From NCBI GenBank assembly GCA_965651815.1, contig CBFGTJ010000082.1, positions 1 to 13,045 of the forward strand: a stretch of 13,045 nucleotides of DNA, written 5' to 3'. The position numbers were made by a program, and so were the translations under genes. The notes under the pieces are model-generated. The model ran no database searches and was not told the DNA's origin. It saw nothing but the letters and a program-made list of their open reading frames with translations. Positions within the stretch are counted from its first letter, which is position 1; every line of letters starts with the position of its first letter. The DNA is from CBFGTJ01 sp965651815. GTDB lineage: Bacteria > Actinomycetota > Acidimicrobiia > Acidimicrobiales > Microtrichaceae. Shown one piece after another: positions 4,288-12,837 of this stretch.

Positions 4288-6918
4288 TCAGCCGTCGGGG
4301 TCGGAGCCGGCGACGGGGGTCGTGGTGCAGCGCCCACCGGCGCAGTAGCGCCAGTCGAGCACCGCGACGCTCCTCACCGGCCCGCCGGCGGGCGGCGAGT
4401 CGACCACCCCTCCGGCGACGACGTGGGCCACCGCGGCGACACGGTCGTCGACGTACGCGCGCAGCGCGGTGGTGGCGGGCGGGCTGCAGCACAGCACGCC
4501 CATCTGCGCGTCGCCGTGCATCTCGCTGCCGACCGACCGGATCGACAGGTGGCCGCCGAACACCGGCAGCGCGGTCGCCTCGCCCCGCCAGTGGACGTCG
4601 AGGTCGGTGCGCGGCATGAGCGTGTCGCCGAAGACCGTGAAGCTCGTGCCGGCCCCCGCGTCGACGGTGACCACCGAGTGGGTCGGCTCGCTCACCGTGT
4701 CGCTCGTGACCGACAGCGCGATGCGGTCCAGGTCGGGCAGCCGCACGACGTTGCAGCGGGCCGCGTTGAACGGGTCCCTGATCGGGCTGCCGTCGACGAG
4801 GATGCAGCCCGTCTGGATGGTCATCCGCAGCTGGGCCCCGACCAGGTCCGCGACGGTGTCGATCATGCCGCGGCACGTGCCGCCGGAGTCGAACAGGTCC
4901 ACGTGCACGCCGGTGTTCGACCGGGAGAAGCCCGGGTGTTGGACCACGCACGTCCCGGCGGGGCCGATCAGCTCGAAGCGGAGCCACGGGTTCGGGCTGT
5001 CGCCGGGGTGCGCCGCCCAGCTGGTCGACGGGCTGCCCTGCATGCTGTCGACCTGCACACCGAGCGACTCGACGTGGTCCGTGGGCGCCAGCCTGCCCCC
5101 GCGGGTGGGGTCGATCCCGGTGACCGTGATGTGGTGCTGCTTCGGCTGGTCGAGACGGCACCGCACGTCGCCGGGGATCAGCAGGCACGGATCACCGTGC
5201 AGCCCGTCGGTCTTCGGCGCGCCCATCGTGGTGACCGCGGGGATGTTGCTCCAGGTGATGCCGTTCGCGCCGGTCCCCTCGGCGTCGACGATGTTGGTGC
5301 GGAGGCGCACGTCGCTCACCGTGAGCCGCACGCAGGTGCCGGTGAACGGGTTGCAGACGTTCTCCGGGGGTGAGTACTCGTGCGTGACCGTGATCGTCGC
5401 CCCGTCGAACACCGACGTGTCGACACCGGAGAGCGCACCGGCGCAGCCCCCGGCGGAGGTGAGGTCGATCCGCGTGTAGAGGTCGCTCGTCCGGCCCGCG
5501 GGGATCGCGCCGGTGGAGCACGACACGCCCGCGGCGTTGACGTCCACCCGCACCGTGCGGTTCGCCTCGTGCACCGGCGGCGACTCGATGCTGCGGAACT
5601 GCAGCTCCGCGTTGTGCAGCGGCGCGTGCCCGGGGCTCGTCCACTCGGTCGTGAAGGACACCGACCGTGACGACGAGCTGAAGCCCCGGCTGAAGGGCAG
5701 CTCCGGCTGGGTCGACACCAGCACCGGCTGCGAGGGGGCCAGGTCGGACTGGACGATCGCCGGCAGGATCGTGCCGTTGCTCCACGCCGGGCAGATCGCG
5801 ACGCGACCCGCGCGGTGCAGGATCGAGGTCCGCCCCGACAGCTGCAGGCTCGCACCCGGCACGGTCGGGTCGCACGCCCTCGGGAACTCGGCGCCGAGCG
5901 CGTCACCGCCCGCGGGCTCACCGAAGATCAGCCGGATGCTCGCGTCGTCGATGACCAGCGCGTGCCGCTCCTCCTCCGAGGCGTTCGGGTCGCTCACGTC
6001 GAAGTAGTAGCGACCGGGCTCGAACCAGAACGTCGCGCCCGAGCACCCGCCACCGAGCAGCTCGTTCAGCTCGGAGGTCGCGACCGCGTTGTACCGGCCG
6101 GGCTGCAGCCGCACGAGGCCGGAGCACCCCGGCACGTCCGCCACCTCGAGGGCGGTCTCCTCGCCCGGCCCGAACAGGGTGCCGGTGCGCGGCGTGAGGG
6201 TCGCCGCCTCGGAGGAGCCGCACTCGGGCTCCTGGTCGCGGTCGTGGACCTCGGCGCCGGGGTCGCCTCCGCCGGGTGCGAGGGGTCCGCACCCGCCACC
6301 GCCGACGGTGTCGCCCTGGGCGTACTGGCCGGTCGCGTGGATGCCGGGACCTTCCGCCGCGGTGGAGCGGGCCGCGGCGCCCCGGCGGACCACCACGTCC
6401 GCGGTGAACGCGAGCGCGTCGTCGCCGCGGTGCACCAGCGTCGGCGAGGCGGACAGGCCGCCGGGCACCTCCACCGCCCCGCCGTAGTCGTCCCCGACGA
6501 CCTCGACGCGGGGCCCGCCGAGCCGGTCGGAGGAGCCGTCGCCGTCGTCGGTGAGCAGCACCGGCTCGCACTCGGTCCGCACCGCGATCTCACCCCGGTC
6601 GGGTGAGGGGTCGTCGTCGAAGGTCAGCTCGTTGTCCTCGGGGATCGCCAGGCACGGGTCGTTGCCGGGGTACCGCGCGATCTGCCCGACGGCGGACTCC
6701 AGCGCGCTGTCCGCGGCGCGCTGGCGGCGGGCGATCTCGCGCTGGGTCTCCGCGATCTTGAGGCTCGTGAGCGCGAGGCCGAGGAGGGCGACGATCACGA
6801 TCGAGGTCAGGGCGATGATCCCGAGCACGAGCACGAGGATGAAGCCGCCCTCGTCCCGCCCACGGCGGCGCAGCTGCCGGCGGGCCCGCTCGACCAGGGT
6901 CGCGAGGGTCGCGCTCAC
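4288..6918 (-). CDS. Very large PilX/GspK-like prepilin, paralogue of the gene at 9699-12830
   Basis: A minor-pilin-type surface protein of about 876 aa. The leader is basic (ARRQLRRRGRDEGG) and a prepilin peptidase site is expected after G25, before F26. The hydrophobic helix FILVLVLGIIALTSIVIVAL follows, then an amphipathic KIAETQREIARRQRAAD segment. Position +5 of the mature protein is not Glu, as in PilX and GspK. The large outer domain contains GQYAQG (197-202), EPECGS (230-235), PGRYYFDV (301-308), HRAGRV..CPAW and a C-terminal LDW..C..GRC motif (from 854). All are shared in the same order with the other large prepilin. The ectodomain is several times larger than in ordinary minor pilins and has many Cys residues, suggesting disulphides. 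GTG 6918 is chosen for its GTGA overlap with the upstream stop and a GGGGGA ribosome site; ATG 6930 (880 aa) is the alternative. Adhesive or tip role is inferred. Confidence 0.85.
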   Translation of the reverse strand: MSATLATLVERARRQLRRRGRDEGGFILVLVLGIIALTSIVIVALLGLALTSLKIAETQREIARRQRAADSALESAVGQIARYPGNDPCLAIPEDNELTFDDDPSPDRGEIAVRTECEPVLLTDDGDGSSDRLGGPRVEVVGDDYGGAVEVPGGLSASPTLVHRGDDALAFTADVVVRRGAAARSTAAEGPGIHATGQYAQGDTVGGGGCGPLAPGGGDPGAEVHDRDQEPECGSSEAATLTPRTGTLFGPGEETALEVADVPGCSGLVRLQPGRYNAVATSELNELLGGGCSGATFWFEPGRYYFDVSDPNASEEERHALVIDDASIRLIFGEPAGGDALGAEFPRACDPTVPGASLQLSGRTSILHRAGRVAICPAWSNGTILPAIVQSDLAPSQPVLVSTQPELPFSRGFSSSSRSVSFTTEWTSPGHAPLHNAELQFRSIESPPVHEANRTVRVDVNAAGVSCSTGAIPAGRTSDLYTRIDLTSAGGCAGALSGVDTSVFDGATITVTHEYSPPENVCNPFTGTCVRLTVSDVRLRTNIVDAEGTGANGITWSNIPAVTTMGAPKTDGLHGDPCLLIPGDVRCRLDQPKQHHITVTGIDPTRGGRLAPTDHVESLGVQVDSMQGSPSTSWAAHPGDSPNPWLRFELIGPAGTCVVQHPGFSRSNTGVHVDLFDSGGTCRGMIDTVADLVGAQLRMTIQTGCILVDGSPIRDPFNAARCNVVRLPDLDRIALSVTSDTVSEPTHSVVTVDAGAGTSFTVFGDTLMPRTDLDVHWRGEATALPVFGGHLSIRSVGSEMHGDAQMGVLCCSPPATTALRAYVDDRVAAVAHVVAGGVVDSPPAGGPVRSVAVLDWRYCAGGRCTTTPVAGSDPDG

Positions 6919-8921
6919 GGTGTCCCCCATTCGGACCCGGGGCTCCAGATCCCGTTCGCGCGCACCATCAGCATCGCGGAGGGCACGCCACCGCCGCAGA
7001 ACCCGCTGGGGACCGTCGCGCTCGGCGAGGGCCCCTTGGGCACGTCGATCACGTCCCCGCTCGGCGTGTTGTTGCAGTAGAGCGTGACCCGGTACTCCTC
7101 GGCGCCGGGGATCGGGCTCCAGCGCACCTGGCCGCCCTGCCAGCCCGGCGGGGGCGGTGCGCTCGGCGAGCCGGGGATGCGGACCTGCCGGGTCACCGTG
7201 GCGAACGCCCCGTCGTCGTCGGTGACCATCAGCGTGACGTCGTAGGTGCCGGGGTTCGGGAAGACCTGCGAGGGGTTGGGGTTGGTCGAGTCCGGCGAGG
7301 CGAGGTTGCCGCCCCAGTAGGTCGACAGCCCGTACCAGCGGTACGACACGATCGTGCCGTCGGGGTCGACGCCCCCGCCGCGGAGCTCGGTGACGCCGCC
7401 GGGCCCGGCCGCGGTGTAGTCGAACGCCGCGGTGGGCGCCGCGTTGACCCGGAACGCGACCGGCTGGCCGAACGGGCTGCCCGAGTCGATCCACTGGCGG
7501 GCGATCGTGTACTCGCCGTGGTCGCCGTCGCGGAAGGTGTGCCGCAGCTCGTCGCCCTCACCGGTCGCGACCTGCTCACCGTCGGCGCGGGCGAGCACCC
7601 ATCGGGTGCCCGGCTGGTCCACCTCGGCGCTGAAGGTGACCTCCAGCGGTGGGAGGTCCTTGCCCACCGTGCCGACCCTCGGGGGCTGGAAGCCCTTGGC
7701 GACGGGCGGGGGGCTGATCGTGATCTCACCGGGGTCGGCGGCGAGCGAGATCGTCCGGGACGTGGTGTCGCTCGCGCCCTGGCCGTCGGTGACGGTGACG
7801 GTCACCTGGACCGCGGGCCCGATGTCCGCCGAGTAGCTCGCGGTGATGACCGCCGGCCCCGTCTGGGTGCGGCCGTCGCCGAGGTCCCAGTGGTAGCTGA
7901 GCCCGCCGCCGTCGGGGTCGACCGATCCGGCGGCGCTGAGGGTGAACACGTCGCCGGGGGCGCCGGCCTCGGGGGTGATCTGCAGGTCCGCGATCGGGTG
8001 CTGGTTGATGACCCGCACCGTCACCGGCGTGGAGTGCACGCCTCCCCGACCGTCGTCCGCGCGCAGCAGCACGAGGTGCTCGCCCCCGCCGAAGGAGCGG
8101 CTGGCCGTCGCCCCGCTCGCGGTGGAGCCGTCGGGGAACTCCCAGCTGAACGACAGCGTGTCGCCGTCGGGGTCCCACGACCCGGTGGCGCTGAACTGGA
8201 AGACCGTGTTCGAGTACCCGACCAGCGGGCTGACGTGGGCGATCGCGATCGGCGGCGAGTTCGTCGAGCCGCCACCGGGGCGGGTGCCGGCGCTGGTGCG
8301 CCGGGTGGCGTGCACCTCGACCGGGCGCTGGTGGTCGGGCCGGGCGGGGGTCACCTCGAGCCGGACGCGCCGGTTCTCGACCGGGCACGCCTCGCCGGGT
8401 GCCGGGGCGCTGCCGCCCTGCGGCGGGGCGCACGCCGTGCGCACCGTGCCGGGCACGATGCGCTTGAACAGCTCGTTGGCCTCCTGGAGCGTGCCGTCGG
8501 GGGCGCACTGCCGGCGCCACAGGCTGGTCGCGCCGTTGGCGGTGCCGGGGGCCTCGCTGTAGACGACCTTGGCCGGCACCAGGCCGCCGGTGATCAGCGC
8601 GAGCCGCACGGTCCCGCCCGAGCCCGCGCCGCCGACGCAGTCGCCGCCGCTGTCCACGAAGATCTGCCGTGCGGTGGCCACGTCGGTCGACAGCTCGCGG
8701 CCGAGGTTGCCGGTGGCGATCGCGTTGCGGATGAGGTTCTGGGCGAGGTCCTGCTGGCGCAGCGTGGAGACCGCCCAGGCGGTCACCGGCACCCCGACCA
8801 GCCCGATGATCGCCACGGCGATGAGCACCTCGAGCAGCGTGACGCCGCGCTGGCCCCGCAGCGGGCGCGGCGACACCGAGCGCGGCGACACGGGGGCCTG
8901 CCGGCCGCGGCGTCGGGTCAC
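6915..8921 (-). CDS. PilW/GspJ-like prepilin fused to PKD/Ig-like domains and a probable C-terminal FN3-like domain
   Basis: A 668-aa minor prepilin. The leader ends LRGQRG, with cleavage expected after G26; mature V27-T-L-L-E31 carries the canonical Glu5, and the helix continues EVLIAVAIIGLVGVPVTAW. A pilin-like globular part with several Cys runs to about 215. Then come PKD/Ig-like units: about 222-305 (WDPDGDTLSFSW), 308-393 (SVDPDGGGLSYHWDLGDG) and 494-582 (GVDPDGTIVSYRWYG, ending VTLMVTDDDG). A divergent beta domain lies at about 425-493, and a C-terminal FN3-like domain at about 585-668. PKD domains are extracellular beta-sandwich spacers, often binding carbohydrate or protein. The start is GTG 8921, overlapping the preceding stop as GTGA, with a strong GAGGAGGAGGGG site. 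The fusion to a pilin stem is unusual. The leader holds a VSPRS/VSPRP tandem repeat. Confidence 0.87.
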   Translation of the reverse strand: MTRRRGRQAPVSPRSVSPRPLRGQRGVTLLEVLIAVAIIGLVGVPVTAWAVSTLRQQDLAQNLIRNAIATGNLGRELSTDVATARQIFVDSGGDCVGGAGSGGTVRLALITGGLVPAKVVYSEAPGTANGATSLWRRQCAPDGTLQEANELFKRIVPGTVRTACAPPQGGSAPAPGEACPVENRRVRLEVTPARPDHQRPVEVHATRRTSAGTRPGGGSTNSPPIAIAHVSPLVGYSNTVFQFSATGSWDPDGDTLSFSWEFPDGSTASGATASRSFGGGEHLVLLRADDGRGGVHSTPVTVRVINQHPIADLQITPEAGAPGDVFTLSAAGSVDPDGGGLSYHWDLGDGRTQTGPAVITASYSADIGPAVQVTVTVTDGQGASDTTSRTISLAADPGEITISPPPVAKGFQPPRVGTVGKDLPPLEVTFSAEVDQPGTRWVLARADGEQVATGEGDELRHTFRDGDHGEYTIARQWIDSGSPFGQPVAFRVNAAPTAAFDYTAAGPGGVTELRGGGVDPDGTIVSYRWYGLSTYWGGNLASPDSTNPNPSQVFPNPGTYDVTLMVTDDDGAFATVTRQVRIPGSPSAPPPPGWQGGQVRWSPIPGAEEYRVTLYCNNTPSGDVIDVPKGPSPSATVPSGFCGGGVPSAMLMVRANGIWSPGSEWGTP

Positions 8922-9502
8922 GACCCCTCCTCCTCGTCGTCCGCGGGCGGGTCGGGTCGCTCGGTCAGCACCACGGGACCGCTCGCGGTGGGTCCGTCCG
9001 CGAGCTGCACGGTCACGGTCAGCAGCTGCCGCCCGCGGTCACCACCGGCGGGGCAGCTGTCCTCGTAGGTGCCGTACCCGCCGCCGTCGTGCCAGAACTG
9101 CACCCGGTCGATCGACGCGTCGAGCCGGGCGTGGTCGGCGGGGTTCCAGCGCTCGGGCTGGGCGTCGTGGGAGGCCTCGTACGCGGCGGGGCTGGGCGGT
9201 GGGTTCGACCCGCACGGCAGGTACGGGGAGGACTTGAGGCTCTCCGCGTAGCTGAGCAGCGCGGACTGCGCCCGCTGCTGGTCCGAGGTGGTCCGGGTGG
9301 CGCGGATGAGCGCCAGCATCCCGGCGGCGAGGGCGATGATGACCGTGCCCACGAGCACGACCGCGAGGAGCACTTCCAGCAGGCTCGCGCCGCCCTGTCC
9401 GGTCGGCGCTGCGGTGACGCGGGCGACCCCCGCGCGCCTCGCGCACGGGCGGACGACGGCCCGACCTGGCACGCCGCCGGTACGGCGCTGTGCTCCCCTC
9501 AC
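8918..9502 (-). CDS. PilV/GspI-like minor prepilin
   Basis: A prepilin of about 194 aa, the smallest in the cluster. The site GQGG before A-S-L-L-E gives canonical Glu5, followed by the hydrophobic helix EVLLAVVLVGTVIIALAAGML and an amphipathic RATRTTSDQQRAQSALLSYAESL. The globular part is short, with two Cys and a C-terminal acidic tail (ADDEEEGS). The SLLEVL signature and size match PilV/GspI-type minor pilins. The start is uncertain: GTG 9502 has an AGGGAG site 11 bases upstream (38-residue leader), GTG 9514 and GTG 9472 are alternatives, and no start lies close to the cleavage site. The stop overlaps the next gene's GTG (GTGA). A gap of about 190 bases separates it from the large prepilin upstream, so a separate promoter is possible. 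Confidence 0.82.
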   Translation of the reverse strand: MRGAQRRTGGVPGRAVVRPCARRAGVARVTAAPTGQGGASLLEVLLAVVLVGTVIIALAAGMLALIRATRTTSDQQRAQSALLSYAESLKSSPYLPCGSNPPPSPAAYEASHDAQPERWNPADHARLDASIDRVQFWHDGGGYGTYEDSCPAGGDRGRQLLTVTVQLADGPTASGPVVLTERPDPPADDEEEGS

Positions 9503-9558
9503 TCGCTGCCGCACTCCCTTCGCACCACGCGCACCCCTGCGCCCGCGACGACCCCGCG

Positions 9559-9580
9559 GGCCGTTCGCCGCACAACGGCC
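9559..9580. other. Hairpin in the spacer between two prepilin genes
   Basis: A 7-bp perfect stem, GGCCGTT (9559-9565) with AACGGCC (9574-9580), and an 8-nt loop. It lies in the only sizeable gap of the prepilin cluster (9503-9698), where nothing else coding is supported. It may be a terminator or processing hairpin after the large prepilin gene. There is no T-run. Confidence 0.35.
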
Positions 9581-9698
9581 GTTCCCCAGTGTTGCCGTCG
9601 CCCTCCGGACCCGTCAACGAGCACGGCGGCGCCCGCCACGGAGCGCGGCGCGGCCGTCCCGCCGCGTGCTGTAGGCGCGGGCGAGGGCGCGCCCCGGG

Positions 9699-12600
9699 TC
9701 ACTCGCCCACGCAGCGGCCGCGGTCGCAGGTCTGCCAGTCGAGGATCTCGACCTTGTAACCGGGCTCGTACACGCTGCCTCCCCCCTCCACGGGGGCCAC
9801 GTCGGTGAAGAGCACCTCCGCCTGCAGCGCCCGGTCGCCGGTCCTGGCCGTGAGCCGCACGTGCCGCATCGGTGCCTGCCGCTCCTCGCAGCACACCAGG
9901 TAGCGGTCGGCCGCGGTGAAGTTCGGGTCGCCGAGCCGGCTCGGCGGCGCGTGGATCCGGCTGCCGAGCGCGCCCAGCACGAGCTCGTCGGTCACCAGCG
10001 GCCGCCCCTCGGTCACGTCGCCGAACCAGTGGATGTCGAGCGTGGCCCGCGGCATCCACACCTTGCCGACCACGTTGAAGCTGTCGCCGTACTCGGTCGT
10101 CGTCGCGTTGACGGTCACCTGCGAGGTGGGCCGCTCGCCGAGGTAGGAGTCGGTCTCGAGCTCGAGGCGCACGCCGCGGATCGCCGGTGGTCGCACCTGG
10201 AACCGCTCGTCGCCGTTGGCGGCGCACCTCCAGGGCGCCCCGCCGAACCAGTCGCGGATGCAGGGCATCTCCACCCGCAACCGCAGCCGCGTGCACGGCC
10301 CCGGGTCGCCGGGGTCGCTGCACGACAGGTCGCTGTAGTGGTCGAACACCGCGTCGCAGCCGTCGTCGTCCGGCACGGGGCTCGTGGGCGACAGGTCGAA
10401 CGCGAGGACCTGCGAGGAGTGGAGGTAGCCCTCGCGGACCGCGCAGCGCCGGCCCCGGTCGGTCTCGATCTCCAGCCGGAAGGTGGCCTCCTTGCCGAAG
10501 TAGGTGTCCTTGACGATGTCGTCGACCCACGAGCTGCCGTAGCTGCACTCGCCGGACCCGTTGGGGTTGTCCGGGCAGTACATCGCGTCGAGGTCCACCA
10601 GCACCCGCAGCGCCTGGACGTGCGGGTCGATGTCCTCGGCGAGGTACGCGGGCGGGATCTCGACGTCGAGCCCCTCGAGCACCATCTCGTGCACGAACGG
10701 CTCCCCCGGCGTGCGCCCGGGGGCGTTCACGACGCAGATCAGCAGGTGCTCGCACCCCGCACGCATGGCCGGCACCGCCCGCAGGTCGGTGCCCGACGCG
10801 CCGGCGGCGGGGACCCAGGTCCCGTCCGCGCCCGGGCCACCGGGACCGATGCCCTCGACCTCGGCGGCGACGTCGTCGGAGTTCGTGATCACCCGGACGG
10901 CATCGATCGTCGCGCTCTGCGTGACGATCGGGAGCAGCATCGTCATGTACTCGGTGATCTCGAGGTGGCCGTCGAGCTGCGACTCGTGCGTCAGCGCCTG
11001 CTCGTTGACCCGGTACTTGTCGTTGTCGTTGCCGAAGACGTCGAGCTTGTTCGGGATCTGGCTGTTCGGGTAGCGGGGGTCGTAGGTCTTGTTCGGCCGG
11101 GGTTCCTTGCACGACCCGGTCATCAGGTCCACCGAGTTCGCCCACCGCTCGGTGTTGCGCTTGCCGTTCGCGATCCCGAGCTGCGCGGTGGTGGTGCAGA
11201 TCCGGTTCCCGGAGCCGTCGAACACCGAGATCATCGTGAACCGGTTGCGGATCAGGTTCGTCGGGGTGTCGGGCTCCAAGCCCTCGATGAGCACGCGTGC
11301 GTTGCGCAGCGGCTTCGGGTCCTTCGCGTCCAGGTACACCCGCAGGGTCCGCCCGTTGCGGCACTGGCCCGAGGGGAGGGGCGGGATCTGGAACATGTCG
11401 GCATCCGACCGGCTCCCGCTCCCGAGGAGCGGCGGCTCCACGAGGTCCCGCCCCGAGCTGGACTGGTTGCCCGGGTTGCAGTTGAACTCCCGGTGCAGCG
11501 GGTCGTGCTGGGTGTCGACGCCGGTCGGCACCGAGGTCGGCTGGTAGATGGCGGGCAGCGGCGGTTGGCCCTCGAACGGCGAGAACGCGGGGCACATGTC
11601 GACCCGCCCGGACCGGTGGACGAACTTCGTGCGCGGCGAGAGCACGAGGGTGACCCCCGACCGGTCGCGGTCGCAGAGCTCGGCGTGCGGGTTCCGGCGG
11701 ATCCCGGGCTGGTTGGCCACCCCGACCTCCGAGTTGACGTCCTTCCCCTCGAGCTCGGGGTTGTCGACGAGCTCGCCGTCGGGCCCCTCGACGAGGCGGG
11801 GGACCCAGCCGTTGGGCTGGCCGAACACGAAGTAGCCGCGGGCCTGGTCGAGGATGAGCTCGTCGACGTCGAAGTAGTAGACGCCGGGGTGGAAGTGGAA
11901 GGTCCGCCAGTGCCCGCACTGCGAGTAGGCGCCGGGCGCGTTGCGGTTGATCCGCTTGTGCAGCTCGTTGACCGCCGCCTGGTCGTAGTAGCCGGGGCGG
12001 ATGTCGTAGACCTCGAACACGCACCCCGCGTGCGGGATGGTGACGTTCCCGGGGGTGACCTCGAACGGCGCCTCCGGCTCGGTGAGGCCCGGGTCGATCT
12101 CGACCGGCGAGCCGCACTCGGGGTCGCCGGTGCCGCCGAAGTCGGCGATGCGCGCCGGCCCGGGCAGCGCGAGCACGCCGCAGGGCTGCGCCGCGCTGCC
12201 GCCGATCCCCTGGCTGCCCTGGGTGTACTCCCCGGCGACGACGACCGCCGGGGTGCCGCTGGTCGGGGTCCGCAGCGGTGCGGCGCCGTTCCTCGCGGTG
12301 ACGCTCGAGTCGAACCGCAGCGCCTCGCCCCCGATGTGGACCAGGTTGGGCCGCTCGCTCTGCAGCGCCGCCCCGTTCAACCCGACGTCGCCCCACGGCG
12401 CGCTCGACCAGGGGATGTCGCCGGTGTAGCCGCGCTCGGAGGTGAGCCGGACCTGGTCGGCGGTCAGCTGGAGCGACGACTCGGCCACCTGGCAGTCGTC
12501 GAGCTCGACGTGCACCTCCCGGCCGCCCTGGCGCGGGAAGCTCAGCTCGGCGACCCGCTCCACCGGCGGCTCGAGCGCGCACGGCCCGGCGAACCGGTGC

Positions 12601-12830
12601 GGCTCGTAGCGCATCTGGTTGATCGCCGCGTCGAGCGCACCCTCGAGCGCGCGCAGCTCCTGGTCGGCCCGCTCCGATCCCTCCGCGACCCGCATCGTCG
12701 TCAGCGTCAGCCCGACCAGCGCCGTGAGGAGGAGGAACACCACGAGGTGCACGACGAGCACGATCAGCAGCGCGTAGCCCTGCTGGCCCCGCGCCGCTCG
12801 TCGTCGCTCCAGGCGTGCTCGCCACCGCAT
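9699..12830 (-). CDS. Very large PilX/GspK-like prepilin (1043 aa)
   Basis: A minor-pilin-type surface protein. The basic leader MRWRARLERRRAARGQQG ends at G18, and the mature helix YALLIVLVVHLVVFLLLTAL begins at Y19; the +5 residue is Ile, not Glu, as in PilX/GspK. An amphipathic segment (RADQELRALEGALDAAINQM) follows. The outer domain of about 970 residues is many times larger than a usual minor pilin and rich in Cys. Landmarks are GEYTQG (200-205), DPECGS (236-241), PGVYYFDV (315-322), HRSGRVDMCPAF, MPRATLDIHWFGD, a CC pair near the end and LDW..C..GRC (1030-1040), all matching the paralogue at 4288-6918 in order. No known adhesin domain is recognised. ATG 12830 is chosen: it has a GAGG site and follows the upstream stop (12838-12840) by only seven bases, so the two genes are in one operon. 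Tip adhesion is inferred. Confidence 0.87.
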   Translation of the reverse strand: MRWRARLERRRAARGQQGYALLIVLVVHLVVFLLLTALVGLTLTTMRVAEGSERADQELRALEGALDAAINQMRYEPHRFAGPCALEPPVERVAELSFPRQGGREVHVELDDCQVAESSLQLTADQVRLTSERGYTGDIPWSSAPWGDVGLNGAALQSERPNLVHIGGEALRFDSSVTARNGAAPLRTPTSGTPAVVVAGEYTQGSQGIGGSAAQPCGVLALPGPARIADFGGTGDPECGSPVEIDPGLTEPEAPFEVTPGNVTIPHAGCVFEVYDIRPGYYDQAAVNELHKRINRNAPGAYSQCGHWRTFHFHPGVYYFDVDELILDQARGYFVFGQPNGWVPRLVEGPDGELVDNPELEGKDVNSEVGVANQPGIRRNPHAELCDRDRSGVTLVLSPRTKFVHRSGRVDMCPAFSPFEGQPPLPAIYQPTSVPTGVDTQHDPLHREFNCNPGNQSSSGRDLVEPPLLGSGSRSDADMFQIPPLPSGQCRNGRTLRVYLDAKDPKPLRNARVLIEGLEPDTPTNLIRNRFTMISVFDGSGNRICTTTAQLGIANGKRNTERWANSVDLMTGSCKEPRPNKTYDPRYPNSQIPNKLDVFGNDNDKYRVNEQALTHESQLDGHLEITEYMTMLLPIVTQSATIDAVRVITNSDDVAAEVEGIGPGGPGADGTWVPAAGASGTDLRAVPAMRAGCEHLLICVVNAPGRTPGEPFVHEMVLEGLDVEIPPAYLAEDIDPHVQALRVLVDLDAMYCPDNPNGSGECSYGSSWVDDIVKDTYFGKEATFRLEIETDRGRRCAVREGYLHSSQVLAFDLSPTSPVPDDDGCDAVFDHYSDLSCSDPGDPGPCTRLRLRVEMPCIRDWFGGAPWRCAANGDERFQVRPPAIRGVRLELETDSYLGERPTSQVTVNATTTEYGDSFNVVGKVWMPRATLDIHWFGDVTEGRPLVTDELVLGALGSRIHAPPSRLGDPNFTAADRYLVCCEERQAPMRHVRLTARTGDRALQAEVLFTDVAPVEGGGSVYEPGYKVEILDWQTCDRGRCVGE

Positions 12831-12837
12831 GGCAGCC

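Noticed and set aside
2251..5373. Very long open frame on the plus strand through the lipoprotein, DUF421, cinA and prepilin regions
   Set aside because: It is antisense or out of frame to several well-supported genes and gives Arg/Ala/Gly-rich protein without domains; high G+C content produces such frames.
9039..9617. Minus-strand open frame starting at 9617 as an alternative PilV-like gene
   Set aside because: It is in another frame, lacks a prepilin site and helix, and shares no features with pilins.
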